Part shown: positions 1 to 5,590 of the stretch, piece by piece
How the letters are laid out: each line of letters begins with the position of its first letter
Numbering within the stretch: the first letter of the stretch is position 1
Assembly (NCBI GenBank): GCA_946533615.1
Contig: CAMNBY010000041.1
Coordinates: 1 to 5,590 of the forward strand
Reading direction: 5' to 3'
Length of the DNA stretch: 5,590 nt
DNA from: an uncultured Clostridia bacterium
GTDB taxonomy: Bacteria; Bacillota; Clostridia; Oscillospirales; Ruminococcaceae
Translations under genes and position numbers: made by a program
The notes under the pieces: model-generated
The model's input: the letters and a program-made list of their open reading frames with translations, nothing else
Told to the model about the DNA's origin: nothing
Database searches by the model: none

Positions 1-417
1 CTCTCAAAGCTCAAGGACAAGATGTCAAGACAGATCAAATCGCTGAAGCTTGACGAGATCGTGAAGTACGAGCTGCTCACAAGGCTCGACTCCATGCCCA
101 AGCACATCAAGCTCTGCCACAACAGCTTTGAGCCCAAGAACGTTATAATCAACGACGACGGCGTTTACGTTATCAACTGGGGACACGCAAGACAGGGCAA
201 CGCCTCGGCAGACGTGGCAAAGACCTATCTGCTGCTCAAGCTGCACCACGAGGAGCTGGCCGACCCCTATCTTGAGCGCTACTGCAAGGTCAGCGGCACC
301 TCCAAGAAGTATGTACAGGCGTGGCTGCCGATCGTTGCCGCCGCTCAGCTCGAGAAGAACATCGAAGGCGAGCATGATTTCCTGATGCGCTGGATAGACG
401 TGTTTGACTATCAGTAA
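1..417 (+). CDS. C-terminal part of an APH/choline-kinase-fold phosphotransferase-like protein, probable pseudokinase (5' end outside window)
   Basis: The frame is open from the first base and ends in TAA at 415-417, giving 138 visible residues; the N-lobe lies off the left edge, so the ATG at 22 is probably an internal Met. The segment LCHNSFEPKNVII (His at visible residue 40) followed by VINWGHARQGNASADVAKTYL has the layout of the catalytic and metal-binding loops of the aminoglycoside phosphotransferase/choline kinase superfamily, normally HGDxxxxN and then DW or D-x-G. Here the catalytic Asp is Ser42 and the metal-binding Asp is Asn59, while His40 and Asn47 are kept. The rest is a helical C-lobe ending in LMRWIDVFDYQ. 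No substrate can be named. The fold assignment rests on the motif layout and is fairly secure; loss of kinase activity is inferred from the two replacements. It is followed by a 143-bp gap and adhE on the same strand, with no obvious functional link. Confidence 0.75.
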   Translation, partial: LSKLKDKMSRQIKSLKLDEIVKYELLTRLDSMPKHIKLCHNSFEPKNVIINDDGVYVINWGHARQGNASADVAKTYLLLKLHHEELADPYLERYCKVSGTSKKYVQAWLPIVAAAQLEKNIEGEHDFLMRWIDVFDYQ

Positions 418-488
418 AATGCGGGCTGTTTATTGAAAACCGCCAATCACAGCAGGATAAATCCCGTAAAATACGTTGCATTATCAGA

Positions 489-506
489 TTGACAATTTTT
501 TGACAA
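489..506 (+). promoter_or_regulatory. Candidate Rex-like operator overlapping the -35 of the adhE promoter
   Basis: The 18-bp element reads TTGACAA-TTTT-TTGACAA. It is a perfect direct repeat of a heptamer, but also has the 7-4-7 layout of the Firmicutes Rex operator (TTGTTAA-N4-TTAACAA), matching 11 of 14 defined positions: 5 of 7 in the left half and 6 of 7 in the right. Rex is an NADH/NAD+-sensing repressor and adhE is one of its usual targets in Clostridia. Binding here would cover the -35. The main weakness is that part of the match comes from the -35 consensus itself and the left half is imperfect, so the call is tentative. Confidence 0.35.
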
Positions 507-517
507 ACTGGTATAAT
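489..517 (+). promoter_or_regulatory. Consensus sigma-A promoter with extended -10, driving adhE
   Basis: TTGACA at 489-494 and TATAAT at 512-517 are both perfect hexamers separated by exactly 17 bp. A TG at 509-510, one base upstream of the -10, adds an extended -10 element. Transcription would start near 524, giving an untranslated leader of about 37 nt before the adhE ATG at 561. The surroundings are AT-rich, unlike the GC-rich genes on either side. A promoter this close to consensus should be intrinsically very strong, which suits an abundant fermentation enzyme and suggests a repressor limits it. A second TTGACA at 500-505 is only 6 bp from the -10 and cannot act as its -35. Confidence 0.88.
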
Positions 518-547
518 GATAATGGATAAAATAATAATATGATCTAT

Positions 548-553
548 GGAGGG
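548..553 (+). promoter_or_regulatory. Ribosome binding site that decides the adhE start
   Basis: GGAGGG at 548-553 lies 7-8 nt upstream of the ATG at 561, the ideal spacing. The alternative in-frame ATG at 546 overlaps this Shine-Dalgarno sequence and has only AT-rich sequence upstream, so it is not the start. The resulting N-terminus, MADNMEYGIVDSVEAL, looks like that of ordinary AdhE proteins. Confidence 0.9.
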
Positions 554-560
554 TCAGATT

Positions 561-3170
561 ATGGCAGATAATATGGAATACGGCATCGTTGATTCCGTAG
601 AAGCACTTGAAGCCAAGATCAAAGAAGTAAGAGCAGCACAGCAGATATTTTCAACATACACACAGGAGCAGGTAGACAAAATCTTCCGCGCCGCAGCCAT
701 TGCCGCGAATATGCAGCGCATACCGCTTGCTAAAATGGCAGTGGAAGAGACCGGCATGGGCGTGGTAGAGGACAAGGTAATAAAGAACAACTACGCCGCC
801 GAGTATATCTATAACGCATACAAGAACACTCAGACCTGCGGCTTTATCGACGAGGACACAGCCTTCGGCACAAAGAAGGTGCTGGAGCCGATCGGCGTTG
901 TGGCGGCTGTTATACCGACCACCAACCCGACCTCTACCGCGATCTTCAAGACTATGATATGCCTTAAAACAAGGAACGGCATTATAATCTCTCCTCACCC
1001 GAGAGCCAAGAAAAGCACCATTGCCGCCGCAAAGGTAGTGCTTGAAGCGGCAGTTGCAGCAGGCGCCCCGAAGGGCATCATCGGCTGGATAGACGTCCCC
1101 TCGCTGGAACTGACGAACCTTGTGATGAAGGAAGCGGACATCATCCTCGCCACAGGCGGCCCGGGAATGGTAAAGAGCGCTTACTCCAGCGGCAAGCCCG
1201 CTCTCGGCGTCGGCGCCGGCAACACCCCTGCCGTTATCGACAAGAGCGCAGACATCAAAATGGCTGTTTCCTCGATCATCCACTCAAAGACCTTTGACAA
1301 CGGCATGATCTGTGCCTCCGAGCAGAGCGTCATCATCGAGAAGGAGATCTATGACGAGGTAAAAGCAGAGTTCAAGCTCCGCGGCTGCCATATCCTGTCT
1401 CCCGAGGAATGTGACAAGCTGAGGCACACAATGATAATCAACGGCTCGCTCAACGCCCGCATCGTCGGCCAGAGCGCTCCCAGGATCGCCGAGCTTGCCG
1501 GCTTCACGGTAGATCCGCGCACAAAGGTGCTCATCGGCGAGGTGGAGAGAGTTGACATCGACGAGGAGTTTGCTCACGAGAAGCTCTCGCCCGTGCTTGC
1601 GATGTACAAGGCGGACAGCTTTGAGGAAGCTATGGACAAGGCCGAAAGGCTTATAAACGACGGCGGCTTCGGCCACACCTCTTCCCTCTTCATAGACCCT
1701 GTTGCCGGAAGAGAGCAGATCGACCGCTTTGCGGCACGCATGAAGACCTGCCGTATAGTTATCAATTCGCCCTCGTCACACGGCGGCATAGGCGATCTAT
1801 ACAACTTCAACTTAGCGCCCTCGTTCACGCTGGGCTGCGGCTCATGGGGCGGCAACTCAGTCAGCGAGAATGTTGGAGTGAAGCACCTGCTGAATGTAAA
1901 GACCGTTGCTGAGAGGAGAGAGAATATGCTTTGGTTCCGTGTTCCGGAAAAGGTTTACTTCAAGAGAGGCTGCCTGCCCGTTGCCCTGCGAGAGCTGGGA
2001 GATGTAATGGGCAAGAAACGCGCCTTCATCGTTACAGACAGCTTCCTGTACAAGAACGGCTACACCAAGCCGATAACAGACGAGCTGGATAAAATGGGCA
2101 TCGTCCACGAGACCTTCTCGGACGTAGCGCCCGACCCGACTCTCGGCTGCGCCCTCGAGGGCGTCAAGTTCATCAGAAACTTTGAGCCCGACGTGATAAT
2201 CGCTATCGGCGGCGGCTCCGCAATGGACGCCGCAAAGATCATGTGGGTGCTCTACGAGCATCCCGATGCCGACTTCTACGACATGGCGATGCGCTTCCTC
2301 GACATCAGAAAGAGAGTCTACACCTTCCCGAAGATGGGCGAGAAGGCCTACTTTGTCGCAGTTCCGACCTCCTCGGGCACAGGCTCGGAGGTAACGCCCT
2401 TTGCGGTTATAACCGACGAGAAAACAGGCACCAAGTATCCGCTTGCAGACTACGAGCTGCTGCCTAAAATGGCAATAGTAGACACCGACCTTATGATGAG
2501 CGCACCCAAGGGGCTGACTGCGGCTTCGGGCATCGACGCTCTGGTGCATGACCTTGAGGCTTACGCTTCGATCATGGCAACGGACTACACCGACGGGCTC
2601 GCTCTGCGTTCGATGAAGCTCGTATTCGAGAACATCGTCAGCGCATACGACAACGGCCAGACCGACTACAAGGCAAGACAGAACATGGCGACCGCCTCCA
2701 CAATGGCAGGAATGGCTTTCGCAAACGCCTTCCTCGGTGTGTGCCACTCGATGGCTCACAAGCTGGGCGCTTATCACCACATTGCTCACGGCGTCGCAAA
2801 TGCGCTGCTGCTGACAAGAGTAATGAGATACAACGCAGATCCCGCCCCTGCAAAAATGGGCACCTTCTCGCAGTATGAGTATCCTCACACCCTTGAGCGC
2901 TACTGCGAGTGCGCACGCTACCTCGGCTTCTGCGGCAAGGACGATCAGGAGACGCTCGACATCTTCTGCAAGGCGATCGACGAGCTTATCGCAAGAGTCG
3001 GCATCAAGCCCACGATCAAGGACTACGGCGTTGACGAGAAATACTTCCTCGAGACCCTCGACCAGATGTGTGAGGACGCCTTCGACGACCAGTGCACAGG
3101 CGCAAATCCCCGCTACCCGCTCATCAGCGAGATCAAGGAGATGTACCTCTCGGCTTATTACGGCAAATAA
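561..3170 (+). CDS. adhE: Bifunctional acetaldehyde-CoA dehydrogenase / iron-dependent alcohol dehydrogenase (AdhE)
   Basis: AdhE reduces acetyl-CoA to acetaldehyde and then ethanol in the cytoplasm, consuming two NADH and so regenerating NAD+ in fermentation; family members assemble into helical filaments (spirosomes). The product is 869 residues, close to E. coli AdhE (891). The N-terminal aldehyde dehydrogenase half (about 1-440) has the nucleotide-binding segment GVGAGNTPAVID and the catalytic Cys251 in NGMICASEQS, equivalent to E. coli Cys246. A linker of about 20 residues leads to the iron-dependent alcohol dehydrogenase half (about 455-869), with the cofactor loop GGGS at 550-553. Predicted Fe ligands Asp659, His663, His729 and His743 are all present, each at the E. 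coli position plus six. Asp493 in the VTDSFL segment appears to align with clostridial Asp494, which favours NADH over NADPH. No frameshift or missing catalytic residue is seen. Start at 561 is chosen from the GGAGGG site; the gene has its own strong promoter. Confidence 0.97.
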   Translation: MADNMEYGIVDSVEALEAKIKEVRAAQQIFSTYTQEQVDKIFRAAAIAANMQRIPLAKMAVEETGMGVVEDKVIKNNYAAEYIYNAYKNTQTCGFIDEDTAFGTKKVLEPIGVVAAVIPTTNPTSTAIFKTMICLKTRNGIIISPHPRAKKSTIAAAKVVLEAAVAAGAPKGIIGWIDVPSLELTNLVMKEADIILATGGPGMVKSAYSSGKPALGVGAGNTPAVIDKSADIKMAVSSIIHSKTFDNGMICASEQSVIIEKEIYDEVKAEFKLRGCHILSPEECDKLRHTMIINGSLNARIVGQSAPRIAELAGFTVDPRTKVLIGEVERVDIDEEFAHEKLSPVLAMYKADSFEEAMDKAERLINDGGFGHTSSLFIDPVAGREQIDRFAARMKTCRIVINSPSSHGGIGDLYNFNLAPSFTLGCGSWGGNSVSENVGVKHLLNVKTVAERRENMLWFRVPEKVYFKRGCLPVALRELGDVMGKKRAFIVTDSFLYKNGYTKPITDELDKMGIVHETFSDVAPDPTLGCALEGVKFIRNFEPDVIIAIGGGSAMDAAKIMWVLYEHPDADFYDMAMRFLDIRKRVYTFPKMGEKAYFVAVPTSSGTGSEVTPFAVITDEKTGTKYPLADYELLPKMAIVDTDLMMSAPKGLTAASGIDALVHDLEAYASIMATDYTDGLALRSMKLVFENIVSAYDNGQTDYKARQNMATASTMAGMAFANAFLGVCHSMAHKLGAYHHIAHGVANALLLTRVMRYNADPAPAKMGTFSQYEYPHTLERYCECARYLGFCGKDDQETLDIFCKAIDELIARVGIKPTIKDYGVDEKYFLETLDQMCEDAFDDQCTGANPRYPLISEIKEMYLSAYYGK

Positions 3171-3179
3171 TAAAACTAT

Positions 3180-3209
3180 CGGCACTTCCGCTTTTGGGCG
3201 GAGGTGCCG
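3180..3209 (+). other. Strong inter-cistronic hairpin between adhE and the DUF218 gene
   Basis: C3180 plus GGCACTTCCGC (3181-3191) pairs with GCGGAGGTGCC (3198-3208) plus G3209, giving a 12-bp stem with a single G-U pair and a 6-nt loop (TTTTGG). On the plus strand it is followed by CTGTGTAACAGGAG with no U-tract, so it is not a standard terminator for adhE. It may protect the adhE 3' end, mark a processing site, or attenuate read-through. On the minus strand the stem is followed by GATAGTTTTATTATTT, more terminator-like, so it could stop antisense transcription entering adhE. The downstream RBS starts only 10 nt after the stem. Confidence 0.6.
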
Positions 3210-3229
3210 CTGTGTAACAGGAGACAATA

Positions 3230-3982
3230 ATGATAATCAGAAATATACTGATAGTGCTTGAAGGCCTGCTGCTGTTGTCGTTCCTTGCGGCCTTTCCCGT
3301 TTTCAATCTCGGGAACATCGCAGGGATAGGTGTGTCGATGATGCTGATGGCGGCGACCATCGGCTTCGGGCGCTTCTCGGAGGCTGTTAAAAAGCTCTGG
3401 CAAAGCACGGGCGGAAAGATCGGGCTTATCACACTTGTGGTGCTTATCGCTGCGGGGCTCTGCCTTGCGGTGTTCCTGAGCATAAGAATGATCTCGGCCA
3501 TGAACCGCGAGCCCGAAAAGGGCGATGTGGTCGTGGTGCTCGGCTGTCAGGTAAAGGGCGAGCGCCCCTCGCGAATGCTTGCAAGGCGGCTCGATGCGGC
3601 ACTTGAATACCTCAACAGCGAGCCGGAGGCGCTTGTGATCGTCTCGGGAGGCAAGGGCGCCGACGAAAAGATCTCGGAGGCGGAATGTATGCGCCGCTAT
3701 CTCGAAGAGAACGGCATAGCCCCCGAGCGGATAATCATGGAGGACAAGTCCACCAGCACCGACGAGAACCTTGAATTCTCGTTTAACATTATGGACGAGC
3801 GCGGCCTCGGGCGGGATATTATCCTTGTGACCGACGGCTACCACCAGCACCGCGCACAGCTTATCGCCAAGGCTCACGGCGCAGGCCACATCGGAGCCCT
3901 CTCGGCAGGCACGGAGCTGCGCTTCATTCCGACCTACTGGGTCAGGGAATGGTTCGCCCTCTGCCGCGAGGCATTCAGATAA
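3230..3982 (+). CDS. Membrane-anchored DUF218 (YdcF/SanA-like) protein
   Basis: The 250-residue product has three hydrophobic stretches at about residues 4-24, 28-47 and 64-88, followed by a soluble DUF218 domain (about 98-240). Family hallmarks are visible: VVVLGCQVKGERPSRMLARRLD (101-122, seen as two adjoining motifs), SGGKG at 139-143, EAECMRRYL at 150-158, EDKSTSTDEN at 171-180 and TDGYHQHRA at 201-209. DUF218 proteins include E. coli SanA and YdcF; they are linked to envelope integrity or reported to bind S-adenosylmethionine, but no general reaction is established, and I do not assign one. Which side of the membrane the domain faces is unclear with three predicted segments. The start is supported by AGGAG at 3219-3223, 6 nt upstream of the ATG. 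It lies 59 bp after adhE with no recognisable promoter, so co-transcription with adhE is likely, and it ends just before the shared terminator. Confidence 0.87.
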   Translation: MIIRNILIVLEGLLLLSFLAAFPVFNLGNIAGIGVSMMLMAATIGFGRFSEAVKKLWQSTGGKIGLITLVVLIAAGLCLAVFLSIRMISAMNREPEKGDVVVVLGCQVKGERPSRMLARRLDAALEYLNSEPEALVIVSGGKGADEKISEAECMRRYLEENGIAPERIIMEDKSTSTDENLEFSFNIMDERGLGRDIILVTDGYHQHRAQLIAKAHGAGHIGALSAGTELRFIPTYWVREWFALCREAFR

Positions 3983-3988
3983 CAAACT

Positions 3989-4020
3989 AAGCCGCAGGAA
4001 CACACCTGCGGCTTTTTATT
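3989..4020. terminator. Intrinsic terminator shared by convergent genes
   Basis: AAGCCGCAGG (3989-3998) pairs perfectly with CCTGCGGCTT (4005-4014) around a 6-nt loop AACACA. On the plus strand the stem runs into TTTATT, ending the adhE/DUF218 transcript just after the stop at 3980-3982. On the minus strand it is followed by AGTTTGTTATC, a weaker T-rich run, so the same hairpin can serve the leftward PBP gene. The TAA stop of that gene (4016-4018) falls within the plus-strand U-tract, only one base from the stem. Confidence 0.92.
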
Positions 4021-5419
4021 GTATTGAGGCCTGCACGAGCGGGAAAACCGCGTGCTTGGCGTTGGCTCCGCCCTCGAGCATTATCGCGAAGGCTATCTGA
4101 GGGTCGTCGGCTGGATAGAAGCCCAGCACCGTGCTGTCGTAGCCCCGCGGGGACTGCGGCGTGCCTGTCTTGATGGCGCAGGGCTCGGGCAGCTGTGAAA
4201 GTGCGAATTCTCCGTGAGTGTACTGAGCGGAGCTGACCATGCCCTCCTTGATGATACCGAACACGGGACTTGCAGGCAGGCGGCGCTCGGGTCTGCGGCG
4301 AAGAACGCTCTCGGCGGAGCTTCGGGTGCCGATGCCCCGGACAAGGGTCAGGGGGTGATCGTTCCCATGCTCGGCAAGGATCATTGCACAGCGAGCCATC
4401 TGCAAGGGAGTGCAGAGCGTCGCCGACTGGCCTATCGCCGCCTGAACGAGCTGGGCATCGCTCCAGGGCGTGACGGTCTCGGGAGATGCGAGCTGACCCG
4501 CAGAGGTCGGGAGCTCGAACTCAGGCGCTTCGCCAAAGCCAAAGAGGCGCTGATATTTCAAAAGGCTCCCGATGCCGAGGCGCTTCGAGGCCTGATAGAA
4601 AAAGATATTGCAGCTGACGGACAGCGCCTGTCGGACGTCGATGTAGCCGTGAGCGTTCATGCAGGAAAAACGGGTGCCCGAGACCGTGAGAGCCGAGCCG
4701 CAGTAAAAGCGCGTGTCGGCTGCGACAGCGCCTTCGGAGAGGGCAGCCGCCGCTGTTACAGTCTTCATGGACGAGCCCGGGCGGTAAAGCCCCTGACAGG
4801 CTCTGTCCAGCAGGGGCGAGGCCTCATCAGCCGCCAGCGCTTCATAGTCCCGTGAGAAGCTTTCAGGGTCGAAGTCGGGATAAGAGGCAAGAGCCAGCAC
4901 CTCTCCGCTGCGGCAGTCGAGCACCACGACCGCTCCTGCCGAGCCGCTGTAGGGAGCCTCGGTGTCATAGTCAACGCCTGCCGCATAATTTCGGGCGGCT
5001 GTTTCAAGGACAGACTCGGCGGCAGCCTGGATACGGCTGTCTATAGTCAGATAAACGTCCGCGCCGGGGCAGGAGATGCGGCTCTCCTCCTCGGTGATGA
5101 TGCCGTCCCTGCCTCTGAGGCTGCTGTCAAGGGCAAGCTCGATGCCGCTTTGTGCTTCTCCCGAAGGCGAGACGGTCCCGAGGACGTGAGCGCAGAGCCC
5201 AGAGGGGTAATAGCGCCTGCCGTCCTTCCCGCTGGCTGCAAGGACAAGGCCGTTACGATCGAGGATAGCTCCGCGGCGGGCTTTTATTATTTCGGGCTCG
5301 CTGCCTGCGTGGGCAGTGAGCTCACGGGCGTGAAGCCCGATATTCACAAGCACCGCCAGACAGACCAGCGCCGCAAAGCCCATCACCAGCAGCATCAGCC
5401 TGTTCTGCACCTTCGGCAT
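4016..5419 (-). CDS. Class B penicillin-binding protein (peptidoglycan D,D-transpeptidase, PbpA/FtsI type)
   Basis: This 467-residue protein should cross-link peptidoglycan outside the membrane and be a beta-lactam target. A short cytoplasmic N-terminus precedes one membrane anchor (about 8-28). The class B N-terminal region contains RRGAILDRNG (48-57) and a compact segment including AHVLGTVSPSG and SGIELALDSSLRG (about 77-103), as in short PbpA-like proteins. The transpeptidase domain (about 120-467) has all three active-site motifs: Ser216-Ser-Met-Lys219 in RPGSSMK, Ser269-Cys-Asn271 in SVSCNIFFYQ, and KTGT at 417-420; GQSATLCTPLQMA (330-342) is also typical. There is no PASTA domain. The ATG at 5417-5419 is chosen because GGGAGGG sits 6 nt upstream and the anchor then begins near the N-terminus. 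Such genes often follow an ftsW/rodA gene, which would be beyond the right edge. Whether it serves division, elongation or sporulation cannot be told from the sequence alone. Confidence 0.93.
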   Translation of the reverse strand: MPKVQNRLMLLVMGFAALVCLAVLVNIGLHARELTAHAGSEPEIIKARRGAILDRNGLVLAASGKDGRRYYPSGLCAHVLGTVSPSGEAQSGIELALDSSLRGRDGIITEEESRISCPGADVYLTIDSRIQAAAESVLETAARNYAAGVDYDTEAPYSGSAGAVVVLDCRSGEVLALASYPDFDPESFSRDYEALAADEASPLLDRACQGLYRPGSSMKTVTAAAALSEGAVAADTRFYCGSALTVSGTRFSCMNAHGYIDVRQALSVSCNIFFYQASKRLGIGSLLKYQRLFGFGEAPEFELPTSAGQLASPETVTPWSDAQLVQAAIGQSATLCTPLQMARCAMILAEHGNDHPLTLVRGIGTRSSAESVLRRRPERRLPASPVFGIIKEGMVSSAQYTHGEFALSQLPEPCAIKTGTPQSPRGYDSTVLGFYPADDPQIAFAIMLEGGANAKHAVFPLVQASIQ

Positions 5420-5425
5420 AAGCTT

Positions 5426-5432
5426 CCCTCCC
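5426..5432 (-). promoter_or_regulatory. Ribosome binding site that decides the PBP start
   Basis: Read on the minus strand, GGGAGGG is separated from the ATG at 5419 by the six bases AAGCTT. It supports that start over an in-frame GTG at 5564-5566, which would add 49 residues of non-family, Arg- and Cys-rich sequence and lacks a comparable ribosome binding site. Confidence 0.88.
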
Positions 5433-5485
5433 GTTGTTTTTTGTCTTGGGCAACACCGCACAACCCGCGGCTTGCGCCTCTGCAC

Positions 5486-5528
5486 GTCATCTGCTTGCAA
5501 ATTTTCCGTCATAGCACACAAATTTTCC
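5486..5528. repeat. Imperfect tandem duplication of a 21/22-bp unit
   Basis: Two adjoining units each begin with GTCAT and end with CAAATTTTCC: 5486-5507 (7-bp middle, CTGCTTG) and 5508-5528 (6-bp middle, AGCACA). The conserved CAAATTTTCC cores start 21 bp apart, two helical turns. A shorter relative, CAAATTT, occurs at 5554-5560. The unit could be a pair of protein-binding sites on one DNA face, or a remnant of slipped duplication or of a dispersed intergenic repeat. Confidence 0.7.
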
Positions 5529-5590
5529 TTGCCGGGCGTCAGCCCGCCTGCGTCAAATTTATGCACTCTGACGAAAAATCTGACTGCGTA

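Larger units (their letters stand above)
5420..5590 (-). other. Upstream region of the PBP gene, no gene or promoter recognised
   Basis: These 171 bp contain the PBP ribosome binding site, a tandem 21/22-bp duplication (5486-5528) and a small perfect hairpin (CGGGC at 5533-5537 with GCCCG at 5542-5546, loop of 4). I find no -35/-10 pair with acceptable spacing on the minus strand. The PBP frame stays open leftward to the window edge without a stop, translating to sequence such as KENLCAMTENLQADD, which I do not recognise as a protein domain. It is either a long leader, an intergenic spacer after an unseen upstream gene, or, less likely, an N-terminal extension of the PBP. Confidence 0.5.

Noticed and set aside
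421..443. Possible terminator hairpin (GCGG...CCGC) after the phosphotransferase-like gene
   Set aside because: Only four contiguous base pairs around a large loop and no T-tract follows, so it is not supportable as a terminator.
500..517. Second TTGACA (500-505) as an alternative -35
   Set aside because: It is only 6 bp from the TATAAT and no other -10 is found about 17 bp downstream; it is better explained as the second half of the direct repeat.
546..560. Upstream ATG adding five residues to AdhE
   Set aside because: The ATG overlaps the GGAGGG ribosome binding site and has no Shine-Dalgarno of its own; the ATG at 561 has ideal spacing.
1857..3227. A 456-codon open frame on the minus strand, antisense to the second half of adhE
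   Set aside because: It lies fully opposite a gene with intact conserved motifs, its translation is low-complexity His/Val/Cys-rich sequence with no recognisable domain, and GC-rich codon choice in adhE readily leaves such antisense frames open.
3176..4003. A 275-codon minus-strand open frame antisense to the DUF218 gene
   Set aside because: It spans both hairpins and lies opposite a gene with clear family motifs; the translation resembles no family I know.
4214..4855. A 213-codon plus-strand open frame inside the PBP gene
   Set aside because: It is opposite the transpeptidase domain with its three active-site motifs, has no convincing RBS, and reads as an Arg/Ala-rich shadow.
5420..5566. 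49-residue N-terminal extension of the PBP from a GTG start
   Set aside because: The ATG at 5419 has a strong GGGAGGG site 6 nt upstream and places the membrane anchor at the N-terminus as in the family; the extension matches no PBP feature I know. Kept open only as a low-probability alternative.

Overview
The window looks like chromosomal DNA of a fermentative, anaerobic Gram-positive bacterium, most likely a Ruminococcus-type member of the Oscillospiraceae (Clostridia). This rests on a clostridial-style AdhE, strong GGAGG ribosome binding sites, a consensus sigma-A promoter in an AT-rich gap between fairly GC-rich genes, and a phosphotransferase-like C-terminus of a kind I associate with gut Clostridia. 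The genus is inference; no rRNA or other marker is present.

Layout, left to right. (1) Positions 1-417, plus strand: the C-terminal 138 residues of an aminoglycoside/choline-kinase-fold phosphotransferase-like protein, in which two key catalytic acidic positions appear replaced. (2) 418-560: a 143-bp gap with a near-ideal extended -10 promoter (TTGACA, 17 bp, TGGTATAAT). Its -35 lies in a TTGACAA-TTTT-TTGACAA element that partly resembles the operator of the redox repressor Rex. (3) 561-3170, plus: adhE, the bifunctional acetaldehyde-CoA/alcohol dehydrogenase, with all catalytic and metal-binding residues present. (4) 3171-3229: a 59-bp gap almost filled by a strong hairpin without a U-tract on the plus strand. 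(5) 3230-3982, plus: a membrane-anchored DUF218 (YdcF/SanA-like) protein. (6) 3989-4020: an intrinsic terminator between convergent genes. (7) 4016-5419, minus: a class B penicillin-binding protein resembling the short PbpA/FtsI-type transpeptidases. (8) 5420-5590: the region upstream of that gene, with a tandem 21/22-bp duplication, a small hairpin and no promoter I can support.

Functionally, adhE re-oxidises NADH by reducing acetyl-CoA to ethanol; the promoter architecture is consistent with strong, possibly redox-controlled expression. The DUF218 gene has no convincing promoter of its own and is probably read from the adhE promoter, with the intervening hairpin perhaps setting the ratio. 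The PBP is a separate leftward unit, possibly the end of a cell-wall operon extending beyond the right edge. I see no mobile element, CRISPR array, tRNA or rRNA, and no clear novel multi-gene system. The items most worth checking are the apparent pseudokinase, the Rex-like promoter element, the inter-cistronic hairpin and the repeat-bearing PBP leader.
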